NCBI GenBank assembly: GCA_014058405.1
Contig: CP047423.1
Span: 2,170,001 to 2,234,000, forward strand
DNA: 64,000 nucleotides
Direction: 5' to 3'
From: Candidatus Nitrospira kreftii
GTDB lineage: Bacteria > Nitrospirota > Nitrospiria > Nitrospirales > Nitrospiraceae
Positions 18,622-28,563 of the stretch are shown piece by piece (the first letter of the stretch is position 1; each line of letters opens with the position of its first letter). The notes under the pieces are model-generated. The model searched no databases. It was not told where the DNA came from and saw only the letters and a list, made by a program, of their open reading frames with translations. A program made the translations under genes and the position numbers.

Positions 18622-19920
18622 ATGAACGATGACCGACCGTTAACAGGACAGATTCGTCGCCACGGCCCGCCGCCGACCCTCTCGGAATACGAGGATCTCG
18701 GTGGATACACATCGGTCCGCACGATGCTGCCCCACATGACACCGGAGGACGTCCAGCAAGAAGTCACGAATTCCAACCTACGTGGGCGCGGAGGTGCCGG
18801 GTTTCCTACCGGCCAAAAATGGAGCTTCGTCCCGATGGGAGCCGATGCGCCTCGTCCCAAATATCTCGTGGTCAACGCCGACGAGATGGAGCCGGGAAGT
18901 TTTAAAGATCGCCTGCTGCTCGAAGGTCATCCCCATCGCTTGATCGAAGGCATCATTATCGCGGCCTATGCCATTCAAGCCGAGTGTGCCTATGTGTTCG
19001 TGCGCTGGGCCTATCATCCGTCCGTGCATGCGCTCAGGCGAGCCATCCGTGAAGCACGCGAGGCGGGACTCCTCGGCCATAACCTTCTCGGCTCGGGTTT
19101 CAGCCTGACGGTCCATGTCCACACCAGCGCGGGGCGATACATCTGCGGAGAAGAAACTGCGCTCTTGAACGCATTGGAAGGACATCCGGTCATCCCTCGC
19201 GCCAAACCACCCTATCCGCAAGTCTGCGGCCTCTGGGGAAAGCCGACCATCGTGCAGAACGTGGAAACCCTCTGCAACCTTCCTCACATCCTCGCCCATG
19301 GCGCGGAATGGTTCAGAAATCTGGGAAAGGGCAAGGACGCGGGAACCAAGCTCTACGCCGTCAGCGGGCGGGTGAAACAGCCTGGTGTCTGGGAACTGCC
19401 GATCGGAACATCGATGCGCGAGATTCTCGAGAATCATGCCGGGGGAATGCAGGAAGGCTATGCCTTTCGCGCCATGCAACCGGGAGGAGGATCGACCGGA
19501 TTTCTCACCGAGGACCATCTGGATTTGGCGATGGACTTTGATTCGCTGTCGTCGGTCGGAAGCCGTCTCGGCACAGGGACTGCGATCGTCTTGGACGATC
19601 GCACCTGCCCCGTCGGCATGGTTCAAAACCTGGAGCACTTTTTTGCCCAAGAATCCTGTGGTTGGTGCACCCCCTGTCGAGACGGCTTGCCCTGGGTCGA
19701 GCGCCTCCTTGCCGACATCGAGAATGGAAACGGACGCCCACAGGATATGGACATCCTCGAGCGCCATGTGACGTTCTTAGGCCCCGGGAAAACCTATTGC
19801 GCGCATGCGCCCGGAGCGATGGAACCCCTGAAAACCGCGCTCCGGCATTTTCGTTCGGACTTCGACCGGCACATTCACGACCAGCATTGTCCGTGGAAAT
19901 CCCACGGGGCGGAGGCCTGA
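18622..19920 (+). CDS. nuoF: NADH-quinone oxidoreductase subunit F
   Basis: 432 aa from the ATG at 18622; a GTG at 18610 overlapping the nuoE stop is possible. This subunit holds the NADH and FMN sites: GRGGAGFPTGQKWSF and the following NADEMEPGSFKDR, and the Gly-rich GAYICGEE-like AGRYICGEETALL. The N3 [4Fe-4S] cluster ligands are SCGWCTPCRDG and the later Cys in GKTYCAHAPG. Its presence, with NuoE and NuoG, shows that this complex I has the full NADH module. In an autotrophic nitrite oxidiser such a complex could run in reverse to make NADH; that is inference. Confidence 0.96.
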   Translation: MNDDRPLTGQIRRHGPPPTLSEYEDLGGYTSVRTMLPHMTPEDVQQEVTNSNLRGRGGAGFPTGQKWSFVPMGADAPRPKYLVVNADEMEPGSFKDRLLLEGHPHRLIEGIIIAAYAIQAECAYVFVRWAYHPSVHALRRAIREAREAGLLGHNLLGSGFSLTVHVHTSAGRYICGEETALLNALEGHPVIPRAKPPYPQVCGLWGKPTIVQNVETLCNLPHILAHGAEWFRNLGKGKDAGTKLYAVSGRVKQPGVWELPIGTSMREILENHAGGMQEGYAFRAMQPGGGSTGFLTEDHLDLAMDFDSLSSVGSRLGTGTAIVLDDRTCPVGMVQNLEHFFAQESCGWCTPCRDGLPWVERLLADIENGNGRPQDMDILERHVTFLGPGKTYCAHAPGAMEPLKTALRHFRSDFDRHIHDQHCPWKSHGAEA

Positions 19921-19926
19921 TCACAA

Positions 19927-22680
19927 GTGACCAAGGACAACACACATTCCATTACGATCCACGTCGATGGGCGATCCGTTCAGGCGGATCCTCAGCACAA
20001 CCTCTTGGAGAGCTGTCTCTCGCTGGGCTTCGATCTCCCGTACTTTTGCTGGCATCCCGCCATGGGCTCAGTCGGCGCCTGTCGGCAATGCGCGGTGAAA
20101 CAATTCAAGGACGAATCCGACGAGGCCGGACGGATCGTGATGGCCTGCATGACTCCCTCGACGGAGGGAGCGCACATCTCCATCGAAGACCCTGAGGCGC
20201 AGGCATTCCGCGCGAGCGTGGTCGAATGGCTGATGTTGAATCATCCCCATGATTGTCCGGTCTGCGACGAGGGCGGTGAATGCCATCTCCAGGACATGAC
20301 CGTCATGACGGGCCATGTGACTCGGCGTTACCGAGAATCAAAACGAACCTATCGCAATCAGTACCTGGGACCATTCGTCACTCATGAGATGAACCGGTGT
20401 ATACAGTGTTACCGCTGTGTTCGATTCTACCGCGATATCGCCGGCGGGGAAGATCTGAATGCATTCGGTTCGCGCGATCGGCTGTATTTCGGCCGGATGG
20501 AAGACGGCACGCTCGAAAGCGCATTCAGCGGCAACTTGGTGGAGGTCTGCCCGACCGGCGTCTTTACGGATAAAACCCTCTCCCGCCATTACTCAAGAAA
20601 ATGGGACATGCAGAGTACCCCGTCGATCTGCAGTCACTGTAGCCTAGGATGCAACGTGCATCTGTCTGAGCGAGCCGGGATCATGCGAAGGGTGTCCAAT
20701 CGATACCACAGCCGCATCAACGGGTATTTCTTATGCGACCGCGGCCGATTCGGATATGAATACGTCAATCATCCTCGTCGACTGCGTCGTCCGGCAGTCC
20801 GTACATCACGAGAGAACGCCGCCCCCTTGATCCCGCTCTCACCCGCTGAGGCGCTTGCACAACTGGGTGCGCGCCTGGATGAACACAAACGAATCGTCGG
20901 CATCGGTTCGCCCAGGGCGTCGCTTGAGTCCAACTACGCGTTGAGAACGCTGGTCGGCAGCGCGCATTTCTTCAGCGGAATGTCCGAGACCGAACACCAC
21001 CATGCGTCGCTGATCCTCCGAGTGCTCAAAGACGGACCCGCTCCGAGCTGGTCCGTTCAAGAAGTCGAACAGGCGGATGCGGCCCTGATCTTGGGTGAAG
21101 ACCTGGTGCATACCGCGCCTCGACTCGCGCTGGCGCTGCGCCAGTCGGTGCGCAACCAGCCGATGGAACAACTCGAGGGACTGAAGATTCCCCGTTGGCA
21201 AGATGCCGCCGTGCGCACCGCGTTGCATGATCAGAGGGGACCCCTGTACATCGGAGCCGTCGCCGGCACGTCTCTCGATGACGTGGCCACGCGAACGTTT
21301 CGTGGGACACCCCACGACCTCGCCCGACTGGGATGCGCCGTGGCGCATGAGATTTGTCCGGACTCACCGAACCCCTCTGAGCTCTCGCTCAGCGAAGCCG
21401 ATCTGATCCGTGAAATCGCCGAAGCGCTGGCTTCGGCGAAGCGCCCGGTTGTGGTGGCAGGCACCGGAACGGGGGACGCATGGGTCATCAAAGCCGCCGC
21501 GAACGTGGCCTGGGCCTTGCGCCGCAGAGGTGTGGCGGCCGGCATCGCTTTCGCCCTTCAGGACTGTAATTCGCTGGGCATTGCCCTGCTCGACGGGAAG
21601 AGTCTCGGTGAAACGGCTGCGACCGGAGCCGATCAGAGTCGCGATGCGTTGATCATCCTGGAGAACGATCTACGCCGTCGTCTGGAGACGGCGACCCTCG
21701 ACCGTTGGCTGGAGCGGTTCGATCCGGTGATCGTGATCGATCATGTCGATGAGGCCGTTCCCGATCAAGCCGATTTCGTCCTCCCCGCTTCCTCCATCGC
21801 GTGCAGCGACGGAACGCTCGTGAATAATGAGGGCTGCGCCCAACGGTTTTTCTCCGCCATGCCGAAAGAGCCGGAGGTCGAGGATAGTTGGCGGTGGGTA
21901 TGCGACATCGCTCGACGCGCATCGCGGAATTCCTTCGAACGGATGTCGAATTGGAACCACCTCGAAGATATTCACACCGCGATCGCCGGGGAATTCCCGC
22001 TCTTACGCCGCATCGGAGAAACGGCCCCGCCCGCGCCGTTCAGGATCTCGGACCAGAAAATTCCACGCGCTCCTCATCGGTTCAGCGGGCGCACCGCGCT
22101 TCCCATGCTCGAGACGATCCATGAGCCTCAGCCGCCCGATGACCCTGAAAGCCCATTGGCGTTTTCGATGGAAGGAACACCGGAACACCCCCCCTCCCCG
22201 CTCATTCCATTCTTCTGGTCCTCTCGCTGGAACTCCAGCGAAGCAGTCAACAAGTTTCAAGATGAAGTCGGCGGACCGCTCCGCAACGAGAACACCGGCA
22301 TCAGATTATTCGAGGCGCAATCCCATGCGGAGATCCCGTTCTTCGAGAATGCGCCCGCTCCTAGCAATAGCCGGAACAATCAACTGCTCCTCGTGCCGCT
22401 TCCCCGCTTGTTCGGCACGGAAGAATTGAGCGCTCGAGGTTCCGCAATCCGCGAACGGACTCCGCAGGCTGCCGTCGTGCTCAATCCCCGAGACGCCGAT
22501 CGACTCGGTGTGCGGAAGGGTCACGCCGTCGACATGACGGCGCCGGGTCTCGCGCGCCGCCTCCCGGTCGAGACGGACGAGACCATGGCCGGTGGCATCG
22601 CCGGACTCCTTCTCGTCGGGGACGGAGCCTACGTCACGCTTCCTGCGTGGGTGACGCTGAGAAAGGCACCGTCCACATGA
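19927..22680 (+). CDS. nuoG: NADH-quinone oxidoreductase subunit G
   Basis: 917 aa with a GTG start at 19927, 6 bases after nuoF. The N-terminal ferredoxin domain carries the cysteines of [21 protein letters not shown]. Next come [16 protein letters not shown] and the [4Fe-4S] ligands of [13 protein letters not shown] and [11 protein letters not shown], then the N7-type [12 protein letters not shown] motif of the molybdopterin-oxidoreductase-like domain. The C-terminal third (from about residue 700) is Pro-rich and weakly conserved. The iron-sulfur chain links FMN in NuoF to NuoI and NuoB. Length is normal for bacterial NuoG with the N7 cluster. The stop overlaps the nuoH start as ATGA. Confidence 0.95.
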   Translation: MTKDNTHSITIHVDGRSVQADPQHNLLESCLSLGFDLPYFCWHPAMGSVGACRQCAVKQFKDESDEAGRIVMACMTPSTEGAHISIEDPEAQAFRASVVEWLMLNHPHDCPVCDEGGECHLQDMTVMTGHVTRRYRESKRTYRNQYLGPFVTHEMNRCIQCYRCVRFYRDIAGGEDLNAFGSRDRLYFGRMEDGTLESAFSGNLVEVCPTGVFTDKTLSRHYSRKWDMQSTPSICSHCSLGCNVHLSERAGIMRRVSNRYHSRINGYFLCDRGRFGYEYVNHPRRLRRPAVRTSRENAAPLIPLSPAEALAQLGARLDEHKRIVGIGSPRASLESNYALRTLVGSAHFFSGMSETEHHHASLILRVLKDGPAPSWSVQEVEQADAALILGEDLVHTAPRLALALRQSVRNQPMEQLEGLKIPRWQDAAVRTALHDQRGPLYIGAVAGTSLDDVATRTFRGTPHDLARLGCAVAHEICPDSPNPSELSLSEADLIREIAEALASAKRPVVVAGTGTGDAWVIKAAANVAWALRRRGVAAGIAFALQDCNSLGIALLDGKSLGETAATGADQSRDALIILENDLRRRLETATLDRWLERFDPVIVIDHVDEAVPDQADFVLPASSIACSDGTLVNNEGCAQRFFSAMPKEPEVEDSWRWVCDIARRASRNSFERMSNWNHLEDIHTAIAGEFPLLRRIGETAPPAPFRISDQKIPRAPHRFSGRTALPMLETIHEPQPPDDPESPLAFSMEGTPEHPPSPLIPFFWSSRWNSSEAVNKFQDEVGGPLRNENTGIRLFEAQSHAEIPFFENAPAPSNSRNNQLLLVPLPRLFGTEELSARGSAIRERTPQAAVVLNPRDADRLGVRKGHAVDMTAPGLARRLPVETDETMAGGIAGLLLVGDGAYVTLPAWVTLRKAPST

Positions 22681-23630
22681 AAGAGGTGCCGTTCATCATG
22701 CTCCTTTTAGGATCGCTCCTCACGATCAGTGCGCTCCTCATCTGGGTGGAGCGGAGGCTCTTGGGACGGTGGCAAGAACGCTACGGCCCCAATCGTGTTG
22801 GGCCCGGGGGAATTCTGCAAACGGCGGCGGATGTCATCAAACTTTTCACGAAGGAGGATTGGATTCCTCCTTTTGCCGACAAAACAGTGTTCATTTTGGC
22901 GCCGGCCGTGGTGGTGTCCGCCGTACTGTTGTCGTTCGCCGTCGTGCCCTTCGGACCTTCGCTGGTCGTAGCCGACCTCAACATCGGCGTCTTGTTCCTG
23001 TTGGCGCTGTCGTCGTTGAGCGCCTACAGTATCGTCCTGGCGGGGTGGGCATCGAACAGCAAGTACGCGATGATCGGTGGACTGCGCGGAGCGGCCCAGA
23101 TGTTCAGTTATGAAGTCTATATGGGGCTTTCCCTCATGGGGGTCGTCATGCTTGCCGGGTCGTTTCGGTTACGGGACATCGTGGAGGCCCAGCAGGATCT
23201 CTGGTTCTGCATTCCACAATTCCTCGGAGTCGGAATTTTTTTCATCGCGGCCTTGGCGGAGACACACCGTCTCCCGTTCGATATTCCCGAGGCCGAAGCG
23301 GAACTCGTCGCAGGTTACCACACGGAATATTCAGGCATGAAATTCGGTCTGTTTTTTCTCGGAGAATACCTCGGCATCGTGCTGATGTCGTCGCTCATCG
23401 TGATCCTTTTCTTCGGCGGATGGCACGGCCCGTGGTTGCCGCCGTTCGTCTGGTTTGGGGTAAAGACGGTCGTGGTCATGATGCTGTTCCTCCTCATGCG
23501 GGCGACGCTGCCGAGGCCTCGCTTCGACCAGTTGATTGCGTTCGGATGGACGATCATGTTGCCGGCGACATTGATCAATCTCCTCGTGACGGCCGCCCTC
23601 ATTCTCATGTACCGACCCGACGCGTCGTGA
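22677..23630 (+). CDS. nuoH: NADH-quinone oxidoreductase subunit H
   Basis: 317 aa membrane subunit with eight predicted helices that forms the mouth of the quinone channel. Signatures are [19 protein letters not shown] near the N-terminus and the acidic loop [19 protein letters not shown]. The ATG at 22677 overlaps the nuoG stop by 4 bp; an in-frame ATG at 22647 lies within nuoG. Length is typical. Confidence 0.96.
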   Translation: MKEVPFIMLLLGSLLTISALLIWVERRLLGRWQERYGPNRVGPGGILQTAADVIKLFTKEDWIPPFADKTVFILAPAVVVSAVLLSFAVVPFGPSLVVADLNIGVLFLLALSSLSAYSIVLAGWASNSKYAMIGGLRGAAQMFSYEVYMGLSLMGVVMLAGSFRLRDIVEAQQDLWFCIPQFLGVGIFFIAALAETHRLPFDIPEAEAELVAGYHTEYSGMKFGLFFLGEYLGIVLMSSLIVILFFGGWHGPWLPPFVWFGVKTVVVMMLFLLMRATLPRPRFDQLIAFGWTIMLPATLINLLVTAALILMYRPDAS

Positions 23631-23644
23631 AAAGGGAAACGTGG

Positions 23645-24169
23645 ATGACACTGCTGATACCCAGCCTGAAAGCGATGTGGCGAGTGTTCGCGCGGCTGTT
23701 CAAGCGGCCCGTGACGATTCAATATCCGGATCAGCCTCTCCCCGTTTCTTCACGATGGCGCGGGCGCATCATCCTGTCACGTGATCCGGACGGCGAAGAA
23801 CGATGCGTCGGCTGCTACCTCTGCTCCGTGGCCTGTCCGGTGGATTGCATCGCGCTTCAGGCGACGGAGGATGCGCATGGTCGCCGGTATCCGGAATGGT
23901 TTCGCATCAATTTTTCACGGTGCATTTTTTGCGGCTATTGCGAAGAGGCTTGTCCGACCTATGCGATCCAACTCATCCAGGATTTTGAGATGAGCGAGTA
24001 TCGGCGAACGAGTCTCGTGTATGAAAAGGACGACCTGTTGATCTCCGGGACCGGCAAGTATCCCGAGTATAACTTCTACCGGGTCGCCGGCGTCGCGATC
24101 AGCGGCAAGGACAAAGGCGAGGCGCAACGTGAACACCCGCCGGTGGATGTTCGGAGTCTGCTGCCATGA
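23645..24169 (+). CDS. nuoI: NADH-quinone oxidoreductase subunit I
   Basis: 174 aa. Two [4Fe-4S] ferredoxin motifs are seen: [16 protein letters not shown] (about residues 57-72) and [16 protein letters not shown] (about 96-111), the clusters N6a and N6b. The N-terminal [23 protein letters not shown] matches the membrane-anchoring helix region. The ATG at 23645 is 14 bases after the nuoH stop. The longer ORF that begins at 23420 lies inside nuoH. The stop overlaps nuoJ. Confidence 0.96.
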   Translation: MTLLIPSLKAMWRVFARLFKRPVTIQYPDQPLPVSSRWRGRIILSRDPDGEERCVGCYLCSVACPVDCIALQATEDAHGRRYPEWFRINFSRCIFCGYCEEACPTYAIQLIQDFEMSEYRRTSLVYEKDDLLISGTGKYPEYNFYRVAGVAISGKDKGEAQREHPPVDVRSLLP

Positions 24170-24669
24170 TGGTGTTGTTCTATCTTTCAGCCTCCGTGGC
24201 GGTCTTGGCTACTCTGCTGTTCGTCGTCTCGCCCAATGCCGTCCATGCATTGCTGAACCTGATCGTCTCGTTCGTCGCAATTGCGTTGATCCTACTCCTG
24301 TTGGGCGCTCCTTTCGCCGCCGCCTTGGAGATCATCATCTATGCCGGCGCCATTATGGTGTTGTTCGTGTTTCTGATCATGATGCTGCACGTGGGTCCCA
24401 CGTCGGTGGAGCAGGAACGCCGCCTGCTGGGAGTTCGCATCTGGTGGGGACCTGCGGTGCTCGCTCTAATTCTTGTGGCGGAGGTGGGGTTCCTGATCGT
24501 CACGGGAGCGGTCACCGCTGAATCCGGACCTCGTCCGATTGACCCCCAGGAGGTCGGCCTTGTGCTGCTCGGTCCCTATGTCGTGGGTGTGGAGCTGGCC
24601 TCCATCCTCCTGCTACCAGGAATTCTCGGGGCCTATTATCTCGGACGGCGTCGGAGGGAGGGGTCATGA
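24166..24669 (+). CDS. nuoJ: NADH-quinone oxidoreductase subunit J
   Basis: 167 aa, five hydrophobic helices. The conserved TM3 stretch [20 protein letters not shown], which contains the pi-bulge glycine region that moves during coupling, is clear at about residues 55-74. The start overlaps the nuoI stop and the stop overlaps the nuoK start, each as ATGA. Confidence 0.95.
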   Translation: MMVLFYLSASVAVLATLLFVVSPNAVHALLNLIVSFVAIALILLLLGAPFAAALEIIIYAGAIMVLFVFLIMMLHVGPTSVEQERRLLGVRIWWGPAVLALILVAEVGFLIVTGAVTAESGPRPIDPQEVGLVLLGPYVVGVELASILLLPGILGAYYLGRRRREGS

Positions 24670-24974
24670 GCGGCTCGCTGGTGGTGCATACCATGATGTT
24701 GGCCGGAATTCTCTTCGCCCTCGGCCTGATCGGTTTCCTCGCGCGGCGCAATCTGTTGTTCATGTTGATGTCGGTAGAAATTATGCTCAACGCCGCAGGT
24801 CTCGGGTTCATCGCAGCCGGTGCCCGATGGGGACAGGCTGATGGGCACGTCATGTTTCTGTTCATTCTGACGCTGGCTGCGGCGGAAGTGCCCGTCGCGC
24901 TCGCGCTGGTGCTGCAGGTGCATCGCCGAATCCGTACCCTGGACGCCGATGCCGTTACACTGATGGCGGGATAA
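24666..24974 (+). CDS. nuoK: NADH-quinone oxidoreductase subunit K
   Basis: 102 aa with three helices. The conserved membrane glutamates in [20 protein letters not shown] (TM2) and [16 protein letters not shown] (TM3) are present; these are on the proton path of complex I. Length is standard. The gene lies 2 bp before nuoL. Confidence 0.95.
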   Translation: MSGSLVVHTMMLAGILFALGLIGFLARRNLLFMLMSVEIMLNAAGLGFIAAGARWGQADGHVMFLFILTLAAAEVPVALALVLQVHRRIRTLDADAVTLMAG

Positions 24975-24976
24975 TC

Positions 24977-27010
24977 ATGCTCGACTGGTTCTGGACGATT
25001 CCAGCTGTGCCTCTGGCCGGATTTCTCATCCTGACGCTCGGCCCATCGTTGTCTCGCGCGATCGTCTCCTGGATTGCGCTCGGGACATCGGCGCTGACCG
25101 CCGGGCTGGCGGCCTCCCTCGCCGTCACGCTCCAGCATCAGGGATTTCATCCCATGGGACAGACACAGGTCCTCTGGACATGGATGGATCTCGACGGGTT
25201 CACCCCGAGGATAGCCCTGTACGCCGACGCGCTGTCGATGACGATGGTCCTGATCATCACCGGGGTCGGAGTCCTTGTCCAGCTCTACGCGACGGAGTAC
25301 ATGTCCGACGACTCCGATTACCAGCGGTTTTTTGCCTACATGGGCCTGTTCATCGGCGCCATGCTCCTGCTGGTGCTGGCGGATAATTTGCTTCTGCTCT
25401 TTCTCGGTTGGGAAGGCGTGGGTCTGTGCAGTTATCTCTTGATCGGGTTCTGGTATCGCGATCTGCTCAACGGACTGGCGGCTCGAAAAGCGTTCATCGT
25501 GAACAGGATCGGTGATACAGCCATGATCGTCGGCCTCTGTATGTTGTTTACCGAGTTGGGAACGCTGGAGATTCAAGCGATGCTCCGGCAGGCGTCACTG
25601 CAGTGGACGATCGGCCATCCGATGGCGGTCGCAGCCACCGCACTTCTGCTGGGCGCCGCCGTCGGCAAATCCGCGCAGATTCCGCTGCAGGTGTGGTTGC
25701 CGGATGCGATGGCCGGACCCACACCGGTCAGCGCGCTGATTCATTCCGCCACCATGGTGACGGCCGGGGTGTATTTGATCGCGAGGACCCAGACGCTCTT
25801 CGCCCTTGCGCCGGCCACACAAACGGCCATCGTCGTCATCGGAACGACGACGATGCTGTTCGCCGCTTCAAGCGCGCTGGTTCAACGGGATATCAAACGC
25901 ATCTTCGCGTACTCCACCATCAGCCAACTGGGCTACATGTTCATAGCCCTGGGAGTCGGCGCGGCTGGAACGGCGATCTTTCATCTCTTGACCCACGCCT
26001 GTTTCAAGGCGCTCCTGTTCCTGGTGGCCGGAGCGCTCATGTTCAGCCTTCATCATGAAAAGGACCTGTTCAACATGGGAGGGCTACGACGGGATCTTCC
26101 TCTTATCTTCTGGGCGGCCGTCATCGGAGTCGCCTCGCTGTCTGGCCTTCCTTTCATCACGGCGGGATTTTTCAGCAAGGACCAGATCCTCCTCCAGGCC
26201 TGGCGTTCGCCGAGCGGAAGTCCATGGTTGCTGGCCGCCGGCTTACTCGGCAGTGTATTGACCGCCCTCTACAGTTTCCGAGTGGTGTTCTTGGCGTTCT
26301 TCGGCGACAAGCACAGCGAGGTCACACGATCTCCGGGATGGAGGATGACCGTTCCGATGGGGGTATTGGCCGCCTTATCCATCGGCGTCGGTTGGCTCGG
26401 GTGGTCCGCGCGGGCAGAGGAGCCTTCCTGGTTCCTTCGGCTGATGGACACCGCCATGCCGGTGCACCGACCGGATCCCGTCACCGAGGCGCAGGCCGGC
26501 ACGATCGCGCTCCTGGCTTCGGGCGCCGCGTTGCTGGGGATGGGTTTAGCCTATCTGATGTACATGCATCGACCGGCGATCCTCGAAGCCGTAGGTGAGA
26601 CGGAAACTGTTCAGACGATCCGGCGGTTCCTGCTTCGTGAATGGGGGTTCAATTGGGTCTACCGCTGGACGATCAAAAAGCCATTCGGGTTTTTTGCTCG
26701 GGCGGCAAAAAGTGATTTCGTGGAGCAAACATATGATCGGTTGTTGGTTCGGCCTTTTCTCCTCCTAGCTGGTTCAGCCAAAGGCGACATCGTCGATCAA
26801 GGCTATGACCGTTTGATCATGCGTCCCTTTCTTTGGATCGCCGATATCAACCGAAACGATGTGCTGGATCGTGTCTATGGAGGACTCATCCGGTTGGTCG
26901 AACAATCCGCCGTCGCGGCCGGTCGACTGCAGACCGGTCACGTACGATGGTATGCCACGGTCTTGGTTGCCGGCGCCCTCGGCCTGGCGGGATTCGCGGT
27001 GTTCACATGA
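24977..27010 (+). CDS. nuoL: NADH-quinone oxidoreductase subunit L, with repeated lateral-helix segment
   Basis: 677 aa antiporter-like subunit at the distal end of the membrane arm. The core holds the usual FFAYMGLFIGAMLLLVLADN, FLGWEGVGLCSYLLIGFW, the proton-relay glutamate and lysines, and VGKSAQIPLQVWLPDAMAGPTPVSALIHSATMV. The protein is about 60 residues longer than E. coli NuoL (613 aa). The extra length lies in the C-terminal lateral-helix region, where residues 568-639 form three consecutive 24-residue repeats (see the repeat entry). A final transmembrane helix follows (about 652-675). nuoM overlaps the stop by 4 bp. Confidence 0.95.
   Translation: MLDWFWTIPAVPLAGFLILTLGPSLSRAIVSWIALGTSALTAGLAASLAVTLQHQGFHPMGQTQVLWTWMDLDGFTPRIALYADALSMTMVLIITGVGVLVQLYATEYMSDDSDYQRFFAYMGLFIGAMLLLVLADNLLLLFLGWEGVGLCSYLLIGFWYRDLLNGLAARKAFIVNRIGDTAMIVGLCMLFTELGTLEIQAMLRQASLQWTIGHPMAVAATALLLGAAVGKSAQIPLQVWLPDAMAGPTPVSALIHSATMVTAGVYLIARTQTLFALAPATQTAIVVIGTTTMLFAASSALVQRDIKRIFAYSTISQLGYMFIALGVGAAGTAIFHLLTHACFKALLFLVAGALMFSLHHEKDLFNMGGLRRDLPLIFWAAVIGVASLSGLPFITAGFFSKDQILLQAWRSPSGSPWLLAAGLLGSVLTALYSFRVVFLAFFGDKHSEVTRSPGWRMTVPMGVLAALSIGVGWLGWSARAEEPSWFLRLMDTAMPVHRPDPVTEAQAGTIALLASGAALLGMGLAYLMYMHRPAILEAVGETETVQTIRRFLLREWGFNWVYRWTIKKPFGFFARAAKSDFVEQTYDRLLVRPFLLLAGSAKGDIVDQGYDRLIMRPFLWIADINRNDVLDRVYGGLIRLVEQSAVAAGRLQTGHVRWYATVLVAGALGLAGFAVFT
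26678..26893 (+). repeat. three tandem 24-residue repeats inside nuoL
   Basis: Three contiguous units of 72 bp each (26678-26749, 26750-26821, 26822-26893), NuoL residues 568-591, 592-615 and 616-639. Each unit begins [KR]PF, has Asp at position 13, a hydrophobic-Val/Leu-Asp/Glu stretch at 14-16, Tyr at 19 and a hydrophobic end. Units 1 and 2 share YDRL at 19-22, while unit 3 is more diverged (YGGL). The DNA is diverged between units, so the duplication is old and kept at protein level. Confidence 0.85.
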
Positions 27011-28563
27011 TCTTGCTCGTATTGATTGCACTGCTGATGCTCGGCGGCCTCATCGCATGGGTTTCAGAACGGGCCGGATCAAACTGGCCCCGCTGGATCA
27101 CCCTCGGAACCACAGTCGTCGGTCTCTGCGCGATCGGGGCCGATACGATTCCTCAATTGATCGGTCAGGCGGAACTGCCGTCGAATCCATGGCTACGGGA
27201 ATATGATGTGCCGTGGATCCCGCGTTTCGGCATCGGCCTTCATCTGGCGATGGACGGCCTGGGATTTGTGCTCATCGTCCTGACGCTCATACTCGGGATC
27301 GTCGCCGTCATCGCGTCCTGGACGGAAATCACGACCGGCATCGGATTTTTTCACTTCAATCTGCTCTGGGTGTTAGCCGGGATCGCGGGGGTGTTCCTTG
27401 CGATGGACCTGTTTCTGTTCTTCGTCTTTTGGGAATTGATGCTGGTGCCGATGTACCTCCTCATCAGTCTCTGGGGCCATGAGCGCCGATCGTATGCCGC
27501 GACGAAATTTTTTCTCTTCACGCAGGCCGGCGGGTTGCTGATGTTGATCTCGATTCTTGCGCTCTCAGTCGTGCATTACCGCCAGACCGGCATTGCGACG
27601 TTCGATTATTCCGCTCTGCTGGGGACGTCGCTTCCTCCGGAGACGGAGTTTTGGCTGATGTTGGGATTTTTCGCCGCATTTGCGGTGAAGCTGCCGGTGG
27701 TCCCGTTGCATCCATGGCTGCCCGATGCCCATACCGAAGCACCGACCGGAGGCAGTATCATCCTCGCCGGACTGTTGTTGAAAACCGGCGCCTACGGCCT
27801 CTTGCGGTTTGCCATCCCCCTCTTCCCCAATGCTTCGGAAACGTTCGCGATCGTGGCCATGACGCTGGGCGTGGTGGGAATTCTCTATGGCGCGCTGTTG
27901 GCGTTCTCGCAGACCGACTTCAAACGGCTCGTGGCCTACAGCAGCGTCGCTCACCTTGGGTTTGTCCTGCTCGGGATCTACAGCGGCAATCTGCACGCGC
28001 GACAAGGAGCGATCATGGCGATGGTCGCTCACGGTCTCAGCACGGGAGCGCTGTTCATGATCGCCGGGCTCCTGCAGGAACGCCTCCATACGCGCGATCT
28101 GAGACGCATGGGCGGATTATGGCCTGTCGTTCCCAAATTGAGCGGGGTGACGCTCGTGTTCTCAATGGCATCCCTCGGCATCCCGGGCCTGGCAAACTTC
28201 ATCGGAGAGTTCCTCGTCTTGCTGGGCACCTATCGCGTCAATATTCCTCTGGCGATTCTTGCGACGATCGGTGTCGTGGGAGCCGCGCTGTATTCGTTGA
28301 TCCTCATTCAGCGGGCTTTTCACGGGGAGAACACCGAAGGCTGGAAGGTGCCGGATCTCGGCGGAGCCCAGTTCACTACCCTCGGCGCGATGATCCTATT
28401 GAGCCTGACACTCGGGCTCTACCCGCAGCCTCTTCTCAATGCTGCGCAGCCTGCGATTGCGCGGGTCCAAACATGGGGGTCCCCGCCCGCCACCGAGGAC
28501 ACGCCCGCCGTCCTCGAGCATGACGCCTCGGGCGTCGCCACTCCCGCGCCGCCGGGTCGATGA
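27007..28563 (+). CDS. nuoM: NADH-quinone oxidoreductase subunit M
   Basis: 518 aa antiporter-like proton-pumping subunit. Signatures are FFVFWELMLVPMYLLISLWG with the key Glu, and FAVKLPVVPLHPWLPDAHTEAPTGGSIILAG with the relay lysine. The ATG at 27007 overlaps nuoL by 4 bp; the longer ORF from 26833 lies inside nuoL. The C-terminal 25 residues are Pro/Ala-rich and not conserved. Only one nuoM is present in this operon. Confidence 0.95.
   Translation: MILLVLIALLMLGGLIAWVSERAGSNWPRWITLGTTVVGLCAIGADTIPQLIGQAELPSNPWLREYDVPWIPRFGIGLHLAMDGLGFVLIVLTLILGIVAVIASWTEITTGIGFFHFNLLWVLAGIAGVFLAMDLFLFFVFWELMLVPMYLLISLWGHERRSYAATKFFLFTQAGGLLMLISILALSVVHYRQTGIATFDYSALLGTSLPPETEFWLMLGFFAAFAVKLPVVPLHPWLPDAHTEAPTGGSIILAGLLLKTGAYGLLRFAIPLFPNASETFAIVAMTLGVVGILYGALLAFSQTDFKRLVAYSSVAHLGFVLLGIYSGNLHARQGAIMAMVAHGLSTGALFMIAGLLQERLHTRDLRRMGGLWPVVPKLSGVTLVFSMASLGIPGLANFIGEFLVLLGTYRVNIPLAILATIGVVGAALYSLILIQRAFHGENTEGWKVPDLGGAQFTTLGAMILLSLTLGLYPQPLLNAAQPAIARVQTWGSPPATEDTPAVLEHDASGVATPAPPGR

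Noticed and set aside
18778-19767. 329-codon minus-strand ORF inside nuoF
   Set aside because: Antisense shadow in GC-rich coding DNA; no ribosome binding site and no protein motif.
24512-25576. 354-codon minus-strand ORF over nuoJ, nuoK and nuoL
   Set aside because: Antisense shadow; composition is Arg/His/Gln-rich and unlike real genes here.
27651-28523. 290-codon plus-strand ORF inside nuoM
   Set aside because: Different frame of nuoM; Arg-rich, no ribosome binding site.
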